A DNA stretch of 64,000 nucleotides, taken from Chaetomium olivaceum. Its lineage: Eukaryota; Ascomycota; Sordariomycetes; Sordariales; Chaetomiaceae. The stretch is from assembly GCA_039881045.1 (NCBI GenBank), contig JAYWVB010000002.1, positions 124,001 through 188,000 of the forward strand. Direction: 5' to 3'. Positions within the stretch are counted from its first letter, which is position 1. Every line of letters begins with the position of its first letter. Under the pieces are notes generated by a model, which saw only the letters and a program-made list of their open reading frames with translations, had not been told where the DNA came from and did no database searches. Below are positions 1-10,754 of this stretch, piece by piece. The position numbers were made by a program, and so were the translations under genes.

Positions 1-59
1 GGGACAACATGGTTCCCTAGTTCCTTATTCCCATCTCAGCTCCAACTTGAAATCTAACA

Positions 60-2189
60 GGCCATGTCGTCGACGCACCTCCCCTCCCTCTCCAGGACCC
101 GCTCGCACAGGTCTGTCTCCAAGAGGAGTTCGAATCGCAGCACCCGTTGCCGTACCTTCACCTCGAGCTTGACGACATGGCGAGCTCACCGACCCCTCGA
201 GATATTCGACGTCTCGCCTCAGACCATGACTTTGTCTTTGGAGCTCACCCGAGGCCCAAGAGGCTTGGATGGTGGCCGTTCATCGCAACCCACATCTCGA
301 TTCCCGCTGCTCTGCTGGCCGGCATCATCTTTGTGATCGTCGCCATTGTCTACACCAGTGAGCTCACTAAACAGGTGTTCGAGTGCCCGGATTGGTCAAA
401 CTACTGCCGGATTGCCGATAGCTGGACGATTGAGAACCTGGGCATAGTTCAGGGCATCATCACCATGATCTATCTGATCGGGATGGCAGCGCTAGCATAT
501 GCGGCTCTCGGGTTGTGCGAGGCAACGGTCTGGCCGCTGCTCCACAAACAGCCCTTCACCATTAAAGGGCTAAATGCCTAACTTGTCAACGACCCGGGGA
601 TCGATCATGCTATCACCTGCAGCAATCATGTCGGTGAGATCGCTGCCGGCTGGATTCGTCCTCACCTGCGCTCTTGTCGTGACGCTGCTGCCGTTTTCTG
701 CGCCTCCGCTCGTTGGGAACGCATATTCCCCCACCTGGCAACAAGTCGAAATCGAAAGCAATTACACCTCTAGCAGTGGTATCAGCGAGGTGTATGCGCA
801 AACCAACCCCCCAACCTCGGTCATGGTCAGAGTCCTCACCGAGTACAACACCTGGGCGGCGGACCCGTCATCCGAGCCGCTGCCGGAATACCGAGACTGG
901 TATATCGACAGGGAGGCGCTGGAAGAAAGAGGTGATTTTATCGCCAAAGCCGTCCGGTTCCAGTCATCCATCTCCTGTCGTCCACACGAGGTCACACAAT
1001 TGAGAAGGGACAATGCATTCCTGACGAATATGACGCGCACCAACAACTCGACTCAAGCCGGCGAAATGAAGCAGCGGTGAGGTCTGGATCAGTCCGCAGG
1101 CTCAACTGACGGTGTGGGCGGATGACTTTGAGTTCGCCTCGGAGCGGCGCACCCGGGCCACTCTGGTCTTCGCCGCGATCAACGGCACAATCGAAGGCGG
1201 AAGCACGACGCCCCTTATGCCGGGCAACCTGACCAGCGCGTCCTCGGTGGCCTGTGACGTGGAGATTGAGGCAATCGACGATATCCTCTCCGTTGGCAAC
1301 CACCCCATACCAGCCGATCAATCCGCTCTGCCCGTCCTCTCTTCAACCAAAACCTCACTTTCAGCCCCGCTGCATCCTCCAACACCCGCCTCAACGAACT
1401 TCTTCTCTGGTTCACCATCGCCCCACTCATGACCAGCACCAGCGTCGACGGCACGCAGCCCATGTTCACCAACTCCTCCACCACCGGGCTCCCCCTCTCC
1501 TACACAACCGCCTCCTCCACACCAATCTCCAACACCTGGACAACGCAAGGCCTAACAACCTTCATCCGCCTCTCCATCAGCCCTCGCCCAAGCCACGTCC
1601 ACCACCACCACCAACCCCCCCTCAACAACCCCCATCCTCCTAACAACAACCCCCTCCCTCCGCACCCTCTCCCGCCCCGCACGCTGCTCCTCCTCCTTCC
1701 ACCTTTGCTCACTCTATCCCTAACCCTCTTCCTGGCCCTCTACACCGCCCGCCTGCACGCGTCCCTCGGCATCCCTGTCATGCGCCGCGCCGACCTCCCC
1801 GAGCTGCTCAAGCTCCCAGACGGGTTGGTTTAAGGAGGTGGCTGGGACCGATGCGGCCAAGATGTATCTGCCGAGTGAGCTGGGCCGGGTGGCGGTGGGG
1901 TATGGGGTTGGGGAGGGCGGGGTTTGCGGGGTTTGTGGAGGGTGGTGGTGGTGACGGTGGGGGTGGTGGTGGTGGTGCTGAAAGGGGGGATGGAGGGAAA
2001 GGGGGGTTTAAGGGGGTGGATGGGAAGGGGGGAGGAGGGTTCGGTAGGGTGGGAGTGCGTGGGGGGAGGGAGCCGGTGAAGGGGCGTGGAGGGGTGCGGT
2101 TCTTGAAGGGATTGGTTTGGAGTGCGGTGTTTGGGGTGTTGGTTGTGTGGTGGTTAGGGTGGCTGAGGAACGGGTTGTTTATTGACTGA
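60..2189 (+). pseudogene. Frame-broken multi-pass membrane protein gene, 5' end probably outside the window
   Basis: I see no named domain, only the pattern of large fungal plasma-membrane proteins: TM segments, a long Asn/Thr-rich extracellular part, then another TM. Coding sense is clear in pieces. Frame 3 runs from about 60 to 580 and contains two TM segments (near 300-360 and 455-520). The next piece (about 580-1078) starts LSTTRGS and has a TM near 640-700. The piece 1082-about 1340 begins EVWISPQAQL, about 1340-1570 begins NQNLTFSP, and a last TM lies near 2110-2165. Each junction needs a one-base jump: near 576-583, 1070-1082 and 1330-1345, at least two more in 1560-1690, and one near 1830. 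The only Met in the first frame is at 177, but codons upstream also look coding. A CTAACAG acceptor at about 59 suggests an earlier exon off the left edge. Either a decayed gene or dense sequencing indels; the function is not recognised. Confidence 0.6.
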
Positions 2190-3003
2190 GGTGGTCTGGC
2201 TGGTGTTGGGGTTGTTGATCAGGGACTGGATTGTTGTGGGGCTTGGAGTTTGGGTTTCTCGCAGCATTGGGATAGACTGGGAATTGTTACTGCGCCTGAC
2301 GAGGCAGTGGATTCGGCTTAATTAGATTGTATTATTGGGGATAAGCCCGAGGAGAGTGTATTCCCTACGGTTTTTTAGCACAGCTTCTTTAGACTTTTAG
2401 AATTTCACTGGCATCACACCCTCTCCCACTGGCCCCATGATTTGCGCGCCGCTCAATCTCGAATCTGGATCTCTCGGTGGTAGTTCCCCTTTGCTGTGAA
2501 TCCCCTTGGCATGGTAGCAGCATTTCAGTTTGCAAAGAGAGGACCTAACTCCCATTAAGAAACAGAGATAGAGTGACACTTCTGCTTGCCTCGAGGGAAA
2601 GCGCGGGCAATGGAGCAGCCACGCACGAAACCTACCTATTCAGCGGGAAGTAACCCCCTCAGAGCAAAAGTCGTTGTTGCAACCGCAACCGTTGTCCTCT
2701 GAACGGTCAAACTTTGGGTGGCAACCGTTATTGACTTCAACTACCCGACGGTTGTTGCCCCCCACCCACAGCCCCGCTGCGGCACTTTTAACAAGGCTAC
2801 ACATCGAATTTTGTTTTCCTTCCTCCCGTACCTATGCTAAACACTCACAGACTCAGCGTGCCACCGCCATATCAACATCGATATAACGTCCGAACGCCTC
2901 AAATGCGAGATACTACCTGCCTACGTGTACACGCCCGTGACACAAGCACCACACGTCCGAACCCACGCTACGGCATTGATATAGCCTTCCATCCACACAA
3001 TCC
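2190..3003. other. Intergenic, no gene seen
   Basis: Short, poorly coding ORFs only. The last 300 bases before the HET gene are probably its promoter and leader. No repeat or RNA gene is recognised. Confidence 0.5.
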
Positions 3004-3010
3004 ATGATGG

Positions 3011-5364
3011 ATGTGGCCAGAGGGTAGCGAGGAGGTGTTGGAACTTGGAGACGGAACTTTCGAGAACAACCGACGACTTTTATACGCCTCCTTGCCCTTG
3101 GATCACTCGAAGAAGCAGTTCCGCCTTCTGGAACTATACGAGGATGTCGATAGCTACAACCTTCGAGGCAGGTTCATTGTAGCATCTCTCGATAGTGACC
3201 CACGCTTCGACGGACTGGCTTACACTTGGGACGCGAGCTGGGGAGAATCCATCCTCGAGCTCAACAACAAACTCATTCAGATACCGAATACGTTGTACCG
3301 CGCTTTGGAAAGTCTCCGTTACCAATTCCGTACCGAGCCCACTAACGAGCGTTTCACATGTTTCTTGTGGGTCGAGCCCATCTGCGTCAACCAAGACAAC
3401 CCAGCCGAGAGAAGTGCCCTAGTGGCCATCTTGCCTGACATACACCGGTGCGCTTCAAACGTCTTTGTTTTCCTCGGCACCTGAATCCGGTAACAGTCCG
3501 TCCAGTCAAAGCGATATAGGAACTCGCCAGTGCCCCATGCCTGCCGGATCAAGAAGAGCCGCCGCCAAGTGGTGAAATGGCTGCCACCTTCAAACACTTC
3601 ATCTGGCGGAATCCACCGGCATTTCGTGGGCCGTGGATCATTCAACAGGTCGCCCTCTCCCGGAACGTCCCGTTCATTTTCTATCGCCGAGCCGATCCCG
3701 AGCCATTCACCCTTTGTTGGGACTGCTTTTACGGCGGTTTCCGTGAACTTCGGTCTCTTCTCTGGAATGATCATCTACAGCTCACCCAAGACACCATCCG
3801 GATTCGAAGGGTGGCCGACAATAGATGGACACCGCACCTCGAATACATCAATGCCATACGGGAATACGCTTGTAAAGCCGTTTCTGACCAACGAAACCTT
3901 AACCTGCGCTCTTTGAAGAAAGCTTAAGGGTAGCGGCAAGGGTGATACAATCGGCGGACCCGAGAAACAGAGTCTACAGTTTGCTGGTTTTATGGTTCCG
4001 CAAACATTCGGGAACAAAATCCACTTTGACTACAACCGGAGTGTGGCCACTGTCTTTGCCGACGCAGCCGATATGCCATTAACAACACGTATTCCCTCGG
4101 GGTTCTGTCGATGGCGGGGCTGGAGAACGCCGACTGGGATCCGTTCGCTCCGGGATTGCCCATCTTGGGTGCCACGTCTTACACCCCATCCCCTTAAAGA
4201 TGCGCCCCATCTTCTTCAAGCTGCGCCAAAGTTCAGGCTTCCCCACCCGCGTCTTCGTCGCGGGACAGCATACAGGGCGTCGCGAGACCTCCGAGTCCCG
4301 GGCGTGTGTCGAGGTTCTGGAAGGGAATCGATTGGTTCTGTACGGATTCCATAGATGTGGTGACCTTGGTGGGTTGCATCCCCGACCCAGTGGACCCGTT
4401 CAAGCGTCGCTCGGCCATGATCCCGGCCAAGGTATTCGTCAGGGCAGCAAAGACATGTGGCGGCCATTGCGAGAACTGTCAACCAGGCGTGGTCATGGCC
4501 GTACCCATCCCAGTGGAGGGGATCAGTGGTTTGGAGTATGAGAGGAGTGGTTCAGAGGATGAGAGCAATGGTGAACAGTATATTGAGCCGGTGACTACGG
4601 AAGTGTTTGGTGGCTGTTATAGCCCCATTTACTCCCCTGAAATGCCGCCAATACCGCCGGAACAAGCTCGGTGTCATCCCGATGACTTGGTTTACCTGTA
4701 TTGGCGCTCCGACGACCAAAGTCCCAACCCCCTGGAAACCCAGTCAACAACCACGATGGAACGCGAACACCACGGCGATGCTGGCGACACCCACGGGCTG
4801 GCGCCCCACCCTCAGACGGCGGTGCCCTGGAAATATTCTGTCAGCAAACCATTCAAGGACGCCTTCTGGCGAGCTTTTGTGGCCGACTTCTATCTTCGGA
4901 GAAACACCAGAAACCCCGAATTCCCTTTTGAGGCTCCATCATCCGACAGTGCCCGCGACTCGATCATTCTCGCCATTCACCGACACACACATGGGAAGCT
5001 GGCAGACAACATTCACGACGAACTGTGGGGCGATCCTCCAGATGAGGATCTCAGTGATGATGACTGGTCTCTTGTGTTTCACTCTCTGGACAGTGTCGTC
5101 GCCGGTTGTCCTTTTGTGACCGCAGAAGGGTGGATTGGGTTCGGACCAACTTGCATGAAACCCGGGGACGTTGTTGTCGTTCTTGCTGGGGCTGATGTGC
5201 CGTTTATCGTCCGCCGAAAAGACGACGAGAGCGGCGAGTTTCTGTTGGTTGGAGAAGCGTATGTTGCTGGGTTGATGTTTGGAGAGTTGTTTGAGCACTG
5301 TCCTGCTTTTGCGGACAATAACCACGAGTATGGCATCAAGATGCAAAGGTTTCGCTTTTGTTAA
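3011..5364 (+). pseudogene. HET-domain (heterokaryon incompatibility) protein gene, disrupted by many frameshifts
   Basis: HET proteins control non-self recognition and cell death after fusion of genetically different hyphae. The N-terminal 157 codons carry the HET signature in order: a FRLLELYED start, LAYTWDASWG, a LWVEPICVNQDNPAER block and NVFVFLG. The middle has PWIIQQVAL (usually W-x-x-Q-E), IHFDYNRSV and SWVPRLTP. The long 3' part (4306-5364) is intact and ends with the family's C-terminal block (GFGPTCMKPGD, VPFIV, GEAYVAGLMFGE). Between about 3480 and 4350 roughly seven one-base frame changes are needed, starting with a stop at 3482-3484; others lie near 3538, 3925, 4074, 4150, 4250 and 4340. 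The flanks are clean, so the damage is local. If real, the locus is a dead allelic-recognition gene. The family assignment is secure; whether the breaks are biological is not. Confidence 0.75.
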
Positions 5365-5681
5365 GGGCTTTCGAAGTTAAGCGGGTGGAGTAAGCCGTAG
5401 ACAGAACAGCGGTTACAAAACAGCACAAACAATAAAAGAATACCAGTATCACCAAAGCAGATACCTACATCACGAGACATATGTCAATCTCAACCTCTGG
5501 GGGCATATTGACGAACACAAGGTCACCGTTGCCCCCTCAACACCAAGATACCTAGGTAGCTAAGGGACTGCGGCGCAGCACAACACTGGCATTTTCTTGA
5601 AAGCCAATACTAAAACTGACTGGTCCATTAACATGCCACCCTCTCCGCTCTCACCCTCACCCTCACCCTCACCAACAACCC
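5365..5681. other. Short convergent intergenic region
   Basis: Lies between the 3' ends of the HET locus (plus strand) and the phosphatase gene (minus strand), so it should hold both terminators. An aacaataaaaga stretch near 5427 could serve as a polyadenylation signal for the HET transcript. Nothing else seen. Confidence 0.4.
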
Positions 5682-6647
5682 TCAAACCTCCGGCAACCCC
5701 TCCCCAAACTGCACCACCTCCTCCTTACTCCTCCCCATCCCCCCCTTCCCCCTCGTCAACTCCCACTCCACCAACCCAATCTTCCCACGCCCCCCATCAC
5801 CCTCCCCTTCCCCATCCTCCTCCGGCACGAAATCAAAAACCCGATAATCCGCATTCGCAAACCACCGCCCCACAACAGCCGTCCGCAAAAACCCCGAATG
5901 CGACACCACCACCACGACGTCCTCGGGCCGCTCATACAGGTCGGCTAGCGCGGACTGGCCGCGCGCCAGAATTGTGGATTTCGTGTACCGGTAGGCTGCG
6001 CCCGCGGGGGAGGTCTTGTCCGGGTAGACGGGGTCGAGCGGCGAGAAATCGAGCTGGGGGAACTCGGCGGTGAGTTGGGCGGCGGGCGTGCCGGTGTCGC
6101 ACGGTTTGGGGTACAGCTCTTGTTGTGGTGTACGTTAGTGGATTTGTGGTGGGTTGGTTGGGAGAGGGTGGTGAGGGTGAGGAAGCAGTGGAAGGAGGTA
6201 GCAGGGGAGGGGGATGGTGAGGTGTAGGAGTGTGAGGTGTAGGAGTGTGAGGTGTAGGAGTGTGAGGTGTAGGAGTGTGAGGTGTAGGAGTCCTTACTAG
6301 AGGAGCTCTTACCTTGCCAGCGGGCATCGGGCAGGACGGGCACGCCAGAGTCGATCAGCCAGTCCAGTGCGGTGAGGGTGGTTTGGACTGCTCGCCGCAT
6401 GGGGCTGGTCACGATCAGTTGGATCTTGCGGTCTGTGGGGAGGTGGGCTTGGAGGTGCTCCCGGAGATCTAGGCATTGTTGGCGCCCTAGGTCGGTGAGA
6501 CCCGGGTCGGGAGGACATGGTTGGCCTCTGACGGGGGCTGTTAGCCCAGGTATATGTGGGTTGGGGGATAGAATGGGCTAGGGTTCACTTACTGCACAAG
6601 TTATGAATCGCTTGGGCGTGACGGATGAAGATGATAGTGGGAGGCAT
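5682..6647 (-). CDS. Histidine phosphatase (phosphoglycerate-mutase-like) family protein
   Basis: Three exons: 6593-6647, 6313-6525 and 5682-6118, together 705 nt, 234 aa. The first exon encodes FIRHAQAIHN, the RHG-type catalytic motif whose His is phosphorylated. Exon 2 has DLGRQQC and SPMRRAVQT, which hold the phosphate-pocket arginines. Exon 3 has VVVSHSGFLRT, containing the second catalytic His. This is the pattern of fungal cytosolic small-molecule or protein phosphatases of the branch containing yeast YOR283W-like proteins; the substrate cannot be read from sequence. No signal peptide or TM. The region before the C-terminus is Gly/Glu-rich. Intron 1 uses an AGAG acceptor to keep frame; intron 2 carries a 15-bp tandem repeat. 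Confidence 0.85.
6217..6291. repeat. Tandem repeat, 5 perfect copies of a 15-bp unit, inside an intron
   Basis: Unit GTGAGGTGTAGGAGT repeated five times without mismatch. It sits in intron 2 (6119-6312) of the phosphatase gene, close to its 5' splice site. Perfect identity suggests recent expansion. Confidence 0.95.
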
Positions 6648-7197
6648 CTTGGTAGCTTGACTGGTTCTGGTTGTTGAGTTTTTGGTACTGGTAAGTTGCG
6701 CAGTGTTTCGGGGAGTCAATAAAGCAGGTGGGTATCGAACTTAAATAACCCGTTTGTGTAAACTCGTACCTGGTAAAAGGTGGCACGTGGAGCGGTAAGA
6801 AGGAAGCTCTAGGGTCCCCGGTACTCAAGGCGAACAGTTCAGGGGTCGGGTGGGCCACGTAGTGTGTAAGCTGGCTCATACGTAATGAAATGATGAATGA
6901 GATAACGAAAGAGAAGGTAGCCATTTAGTCCGTTACCGTGAATCACACATTACCGCGATTAGAGGACTACTTGAGATGGTGGAGCACGACTCGGACCCGT
7001 GATACCCTTTTGTGCTAACTCTGATCAAATAAGACACAAACAAGTGGTGTGAGACCAAACCATCGCGATTGTATTCTTAAACTGCCTATTCGGTCTCAAC
7101 CTAGTTTCCCAACGTACTCCTGCCCCCATAACACCACCCACACAAAGCCAACCGATCCTACGCCATCGAGAATCTGTTTTTGACTGCCAACCCGGCT
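6648..7197. other. Intergenic, upstream of phosphatase gene
   Basis: Probable promoter of the minus-strand phosphatase gene. ORFs here lack coding character. Confidence 0.45.
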
Positions 7198-7344
7198 TTA
7201 GTTCTTGCCGCCCGTGGGGTTCCTGCTGCCGCCTGTAGTATCCGGGACCTTGGTCCCCTGCTTTGAAGAAGAGGTTTGAGCGGTATTCCTTGTCGTGGAT
7301 GAAGGCGTCTGCTTAGCCGCGGTTGTTTTGCGAGATTTCGGCAT
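7198..7344 (-). CDS. Possible 48-aa basic, Ser/Thr/Lys-rich small protein
   Basis: The minus strand reads ATG at 7344 and TAA at 7198-7200 with no intron. The peptide starts MPKSRKTTAAKQT and ends GSRNPTGGKN; it is rich in Lys, Arg, Ser, Thr and Gly, with no hydrophobic segment. Codons and the bases before the ATG (CAACATGC) look natural for this genome, and the surrounding DNA is poorly coding, which makes it stand out. No family recognised. It could be a real small nuclear or disordered protein, the end of an undetected gene, or chance. Confidence 0.35.
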   Translation of the reverse strand: MPKSRKTTAAKQTPSSTTRNTAQTSSSKQGTKVPDTTGGSRNPTGGKN

Positions 7345-7889
7345 GTTGATTGAAGGTTAGTTACGGTTGACTTAAGATCTAATGTAAGATTATTGTGTTC
7401 TGGGGGGTAATATGGCTCGGGAAATTTGTAGTTATCGGTATTTTGAAAGTTGATGAATGTCTGGTTCGAAAATCATGGATATGAGCCAGCAATGTGTCTG
7501 TTTATATGCGATAGCAGCTTCCACTGAAAGGTACCCATAAGGCCAGTCAGGTCGACCACCTGATTGTTCTCTTACAGTTCTAACCCGAGGCGGTTATTTG
7601 GTTTCAGAACGCGATGGCGCTCGCGGCGAGCGGCGCACACCAAGAAAGGGGGCACATGTACATACATACAGCACTGCTAATACCAGAGTCGCCCCAAGTA
7701 TTGGCACGCCCCAGACGAATTGGACTATTAGGAACATGTTGCATTCACCAATGCTCTTTGTCACAATAGCCATCCGGACTTCAGTTACAGATTTCTATGC
7801 CACCACCCATCCTCGCCCAAATCCGCGGCAAAGAAACGCAACCCCCAACAACACCAACCGCCCCCCCCCCGCCCCTCAGCAAGCCAGTC
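7345..7889. other. Intergenic downstream of carotenoid oxygenase
   Basis: Plus-strand ORFs over the right part are shadows of the minus-strand gene beyond 7890. No independent feature seen. Confidence 0.45.
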
Positions 7890-9686
7890 TCAAGCAGCCG
7901 GCAAATGACAACCATGCAGCCCGATTGCCACCGCAAACTCACACTCGGCCCTCCCCAACTCTGTCATCGTCCTCGCATCCAAGCACAACAGATAGCTCAT
8001 CCGATTCCCCCCATCCAGAACCACACTCAACAACACTCCATCATCCTCCTCCAGTGGCACCCCTTCCCCATCCTCTCCATCCCCCGGCGCCGGCCGCGGC
8101 ACAAAGATGGCTTCCCCCGGTGTATGACCGTGCGGACCCTCCCACTGCAGCACCTCGCCCGTCTCGGTGTCCACCTTGGCCAGCGCGTCAAACAGTGTGC
8201 TGCGGGCGCGGGAGACGGCGAAGTAGACGAAGCGGTGCTGGCGACACTGGTAGTTGGGGTTGATAACCGGCATCTCGCCGGCGTGCGGGGATGGGATTTC
8301 GAGGATGAGTTTTGGAGTTGGGAGGGGTTTGTTGTGGGTGGTGGCGTTGAATTGCTTCTTGGGGAGGCGGTACCGCGAGAGACGAGGGAAGGATTGGTGC
8401 TTGAGCTGGCCGGCGGTCCAGAACTTGTCGGCGGCGCCGTTGCGGTTGAGGACGATGTCGTAGTAGAAGCCGTCGATTACGTATCGGTTGGGATAGTCGA
8501 CTACTTCACAGAGGACGTCGCCGGTGGTGTCATCCTCGAACGCGTTGATGGTGTGGAAAAAGAAGCGGGCGGGTGACGCAAACTCGGCTACCAGGCCCTT
8601 GCCGTGGCGGCGGTCGACGACATACCAGTGGCAGGTCTCGGATGGGTCGAAGGGTTTGAACCCGCCCTGTAGGCTGCCTTCCAGGAGAATCTTCACCCCG
8701 TTCAATGCGTAATGCGCCACAGGTATGCAGAGAACGACGTAGTTTTGCGTCATGAAGAAGCTGTGGATCCAAGCGCCCTTGGCCCGAAAGACCGCAAGGA
8801 TGTCGGTTTTTCCGGTGGCCGCAGTAACCCGGAAAATGCGGTAGACGGCGTCTTTCCCGAGGTCCAAGTTGTAGTTGAAGTAGTCGCCTGAATCAGGGTC
8901 GAATTGTCCATGAGCGCCACTGAGAGCTCCTTTGAGATCTGGGTGAAGTTTTGTTTGGGTTGGGAGACCGATGGGTTCCAAAGTCTCGGGATCGAGTTGA
9001 CAGATCACGTTGGCATCCGTACTGAGAAGGATGGTAGCAGCTCGATAACCCTGCGTATCGATGTCGGCTTTGGTGGGCGACAAGCTCGATGAGGGTATGT
9101 TGCGGTGCACCGTCACGTTCACACTCAGGGGAACTTGCGGCTTGCGGAAGACGCTCATAAACTTCCCAAATATGCCGACACAAGGATCCAGTTTCTGGGC
9201 AAAGGTTATGGCCCGTAAGGTGCCAGTGGCTTTGATATCAGCAACAACCTGATCGGACTGGCGGCGAGAAGAGTAGTTCACTCGGACTACCGGCTCGCTG
9301 TCAACCGTTTCAGCCACGATGTCAAATCTGTGGGTATGAGCAAGTCCGTCAAACCAGTGTGAAACGTAAACACTTCCCGACTTGGTGTCTTCGACTTTGC
9401 ACTGGCCAGGCCCAGTCCGGTAGAGAGAGCCGGCTGCCCAGATTGGAATTATGCCCTTCACTTTGAGCTCGATGGGACCACGATGTTCCGACAGTCCGTC
9501 AAACTAGTGATATAGCGACTGAGTAAGGTTTCGTGAACGGGATGTGTGATCACTTACTCCGGCATTGTTTGGCCATTCGCAGAAAGCCCTTTGCTCCATG
9601 TTGTTGAAGGCCGATTTGGACGAGGCATCCAAGTCGGCAGGGGTCAACCGCGTGGTTGTCCCTTGGGGGATGTAAGTAGAACCCAT
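7890..9686 (-). CDS. Carotenoid cleavage oxygenase family protein (torulene/stilbene dioxygenase-like)
   Basis: Fe(II)-dependent oxygenase that cleaves a conjugated double bond in carotenoids, apocarotenoids or stilbenes. Two exons, 9558-9686 and 7890-9503, give 580 aa. The junction reads through NNAG|FDGLSEHRGPIEL into IPIWAAGSLYRTGPG, the hallmark start of the family's beta-propeller. Four His residues expected to hold the iron lie at about H241 (SGAHGQFDP), H290 (WIHSFF), H360 (FFHTINAFED) and H573 near the C-terminus (GLHGCHLP). Length and motifs fit the filamentous-fungal enzymes such as Neurospora CAO-2 (torulene) or CAO-1 (stilbenes); sequence alone does not say which. No TM or signal peptide, and no phytoene synthase or desaturase gene nearby, so it is not part of a carotenoid cluster here. 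Confidence 0.88.
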
Positions 9687-10656
9687 TTCTGGCCGTTCGC
9701 GTTTGCTACAATGTGCCTTGTGTTCTCTAGTGTTGCACGTTATTTGCAGCTCGGCGAAGAATCCTAGCTCCGGGATGTGAAAAGGTTGAGGAACAAAGGA
9801 CCACGCGCATGTGATATTTTATTCTTCGCCAACGCCCATTCCATAAAGGGCCAATTTGTGGCACCCTATGCGCCAAGACAGTGCAGAGCCTACCTGTCTG
9901 CGTAAACGCTTCCCGAATGCGAATGCGGAGGAGAAAAGGAAGGTCGATTCAACTAGCCCTTGAACCAACATGAACCAAATGCAGAGAGCTGACGGGACAC
10001 GCCATCCACCTCGCTTAATTGGAGAAGTCGATGAGGGGTGAGAACTCAGCAAATTGAAACTGCGACAAGGCCATGAATTACCTTCCTGAAGATGATCAGA
10101 GTTTCTGCGATGGTTCGCATGGTCATAGCAAGCCTCCTATTTCTGAAGGCTTTTTCGTCATGTTTTTTGATCGCCGAGTTTTGACTCCCGTCATGTGAAG
10201 AATACCATGGCCGCGGCAATCCTTGGTGCGACGCGCGGCATCAGACCATTGGGAACCAAAATCCTTCCGGTCACACTCGAAATACTATTGGGCTGGTTAC
10301 GCGTAAGGTGACAACGGGACAATAACTAGTGCGTCAAATCGAGTTTTCCCTGTGCCCGCTGCCAACACCTCCTCCCCATCCATTATTTTGATAAGCGTAA
10401 CCGGCCTATTTGCCTCGCACTGTCCTATTTTCCGCTTGCTTCCCATATCGGAGCATGCTTGTTTTCCTTCAATATGCTGTCTCGCCTACGAAAGCCCGCG
10501 TTCAGATTATGTTAGTCGTGGTACTTTTTATGTCACACATAGAAGCCCCAGCTGCTCCTCGAAGGCGGATTGAGCGGGGGTCTGCTGTTCACAACTAAGA
10601 GTCAATATCGCTCAACTACGTAATCTTTCCAGGAATTCGGGTCCCTTTTCACAATA
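9687..10656. other. Intergenic between carotenoid oxygenase and transposon
   Basis: Promoter side of the minus-strand oxygenase gene, then about 0.6 kb of non-coding sequence up to the transposon's TA target duplication (10655-10656). No other element recognised. Confidence 0.45.
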
Positions 10657-10703
10657 ACGTACTTGCATAACGAAGCGCCCACCATAACGAAGCGCCCACT
10701 TTT
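10657..10703 (+). repeat. Left terminal inverted repeat with a doubled 17-bp subunit
   Basis: 47 bp: a 9-base end ACGTACTTG, then CATAACGAAGCGCCCAC twice in tandem (10666-10682 and 10683-10699), then TTTT. Identical to the reverse complement of 12471-12517. The doubled unit is a plausible pair of transposase binding sites. Confidence 0.95.
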
Positions 10704-10754
10704 TTACACCTAACAACCTTCCAACTCTATCCTCACTTTTCTCCACACAACAAA

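Noticed and set aside
1102..2200. Minus-strand ORFs opposite the membrane-protein relic
   Set aside because: They are shadows of the C/T-rich plus-strand coding pieces.
5597..6073. Pro-rich plus-strand ORF
   Set aside because: It is the antisense of the phosphatase gene's last exon, which has a clear catalytic motif.
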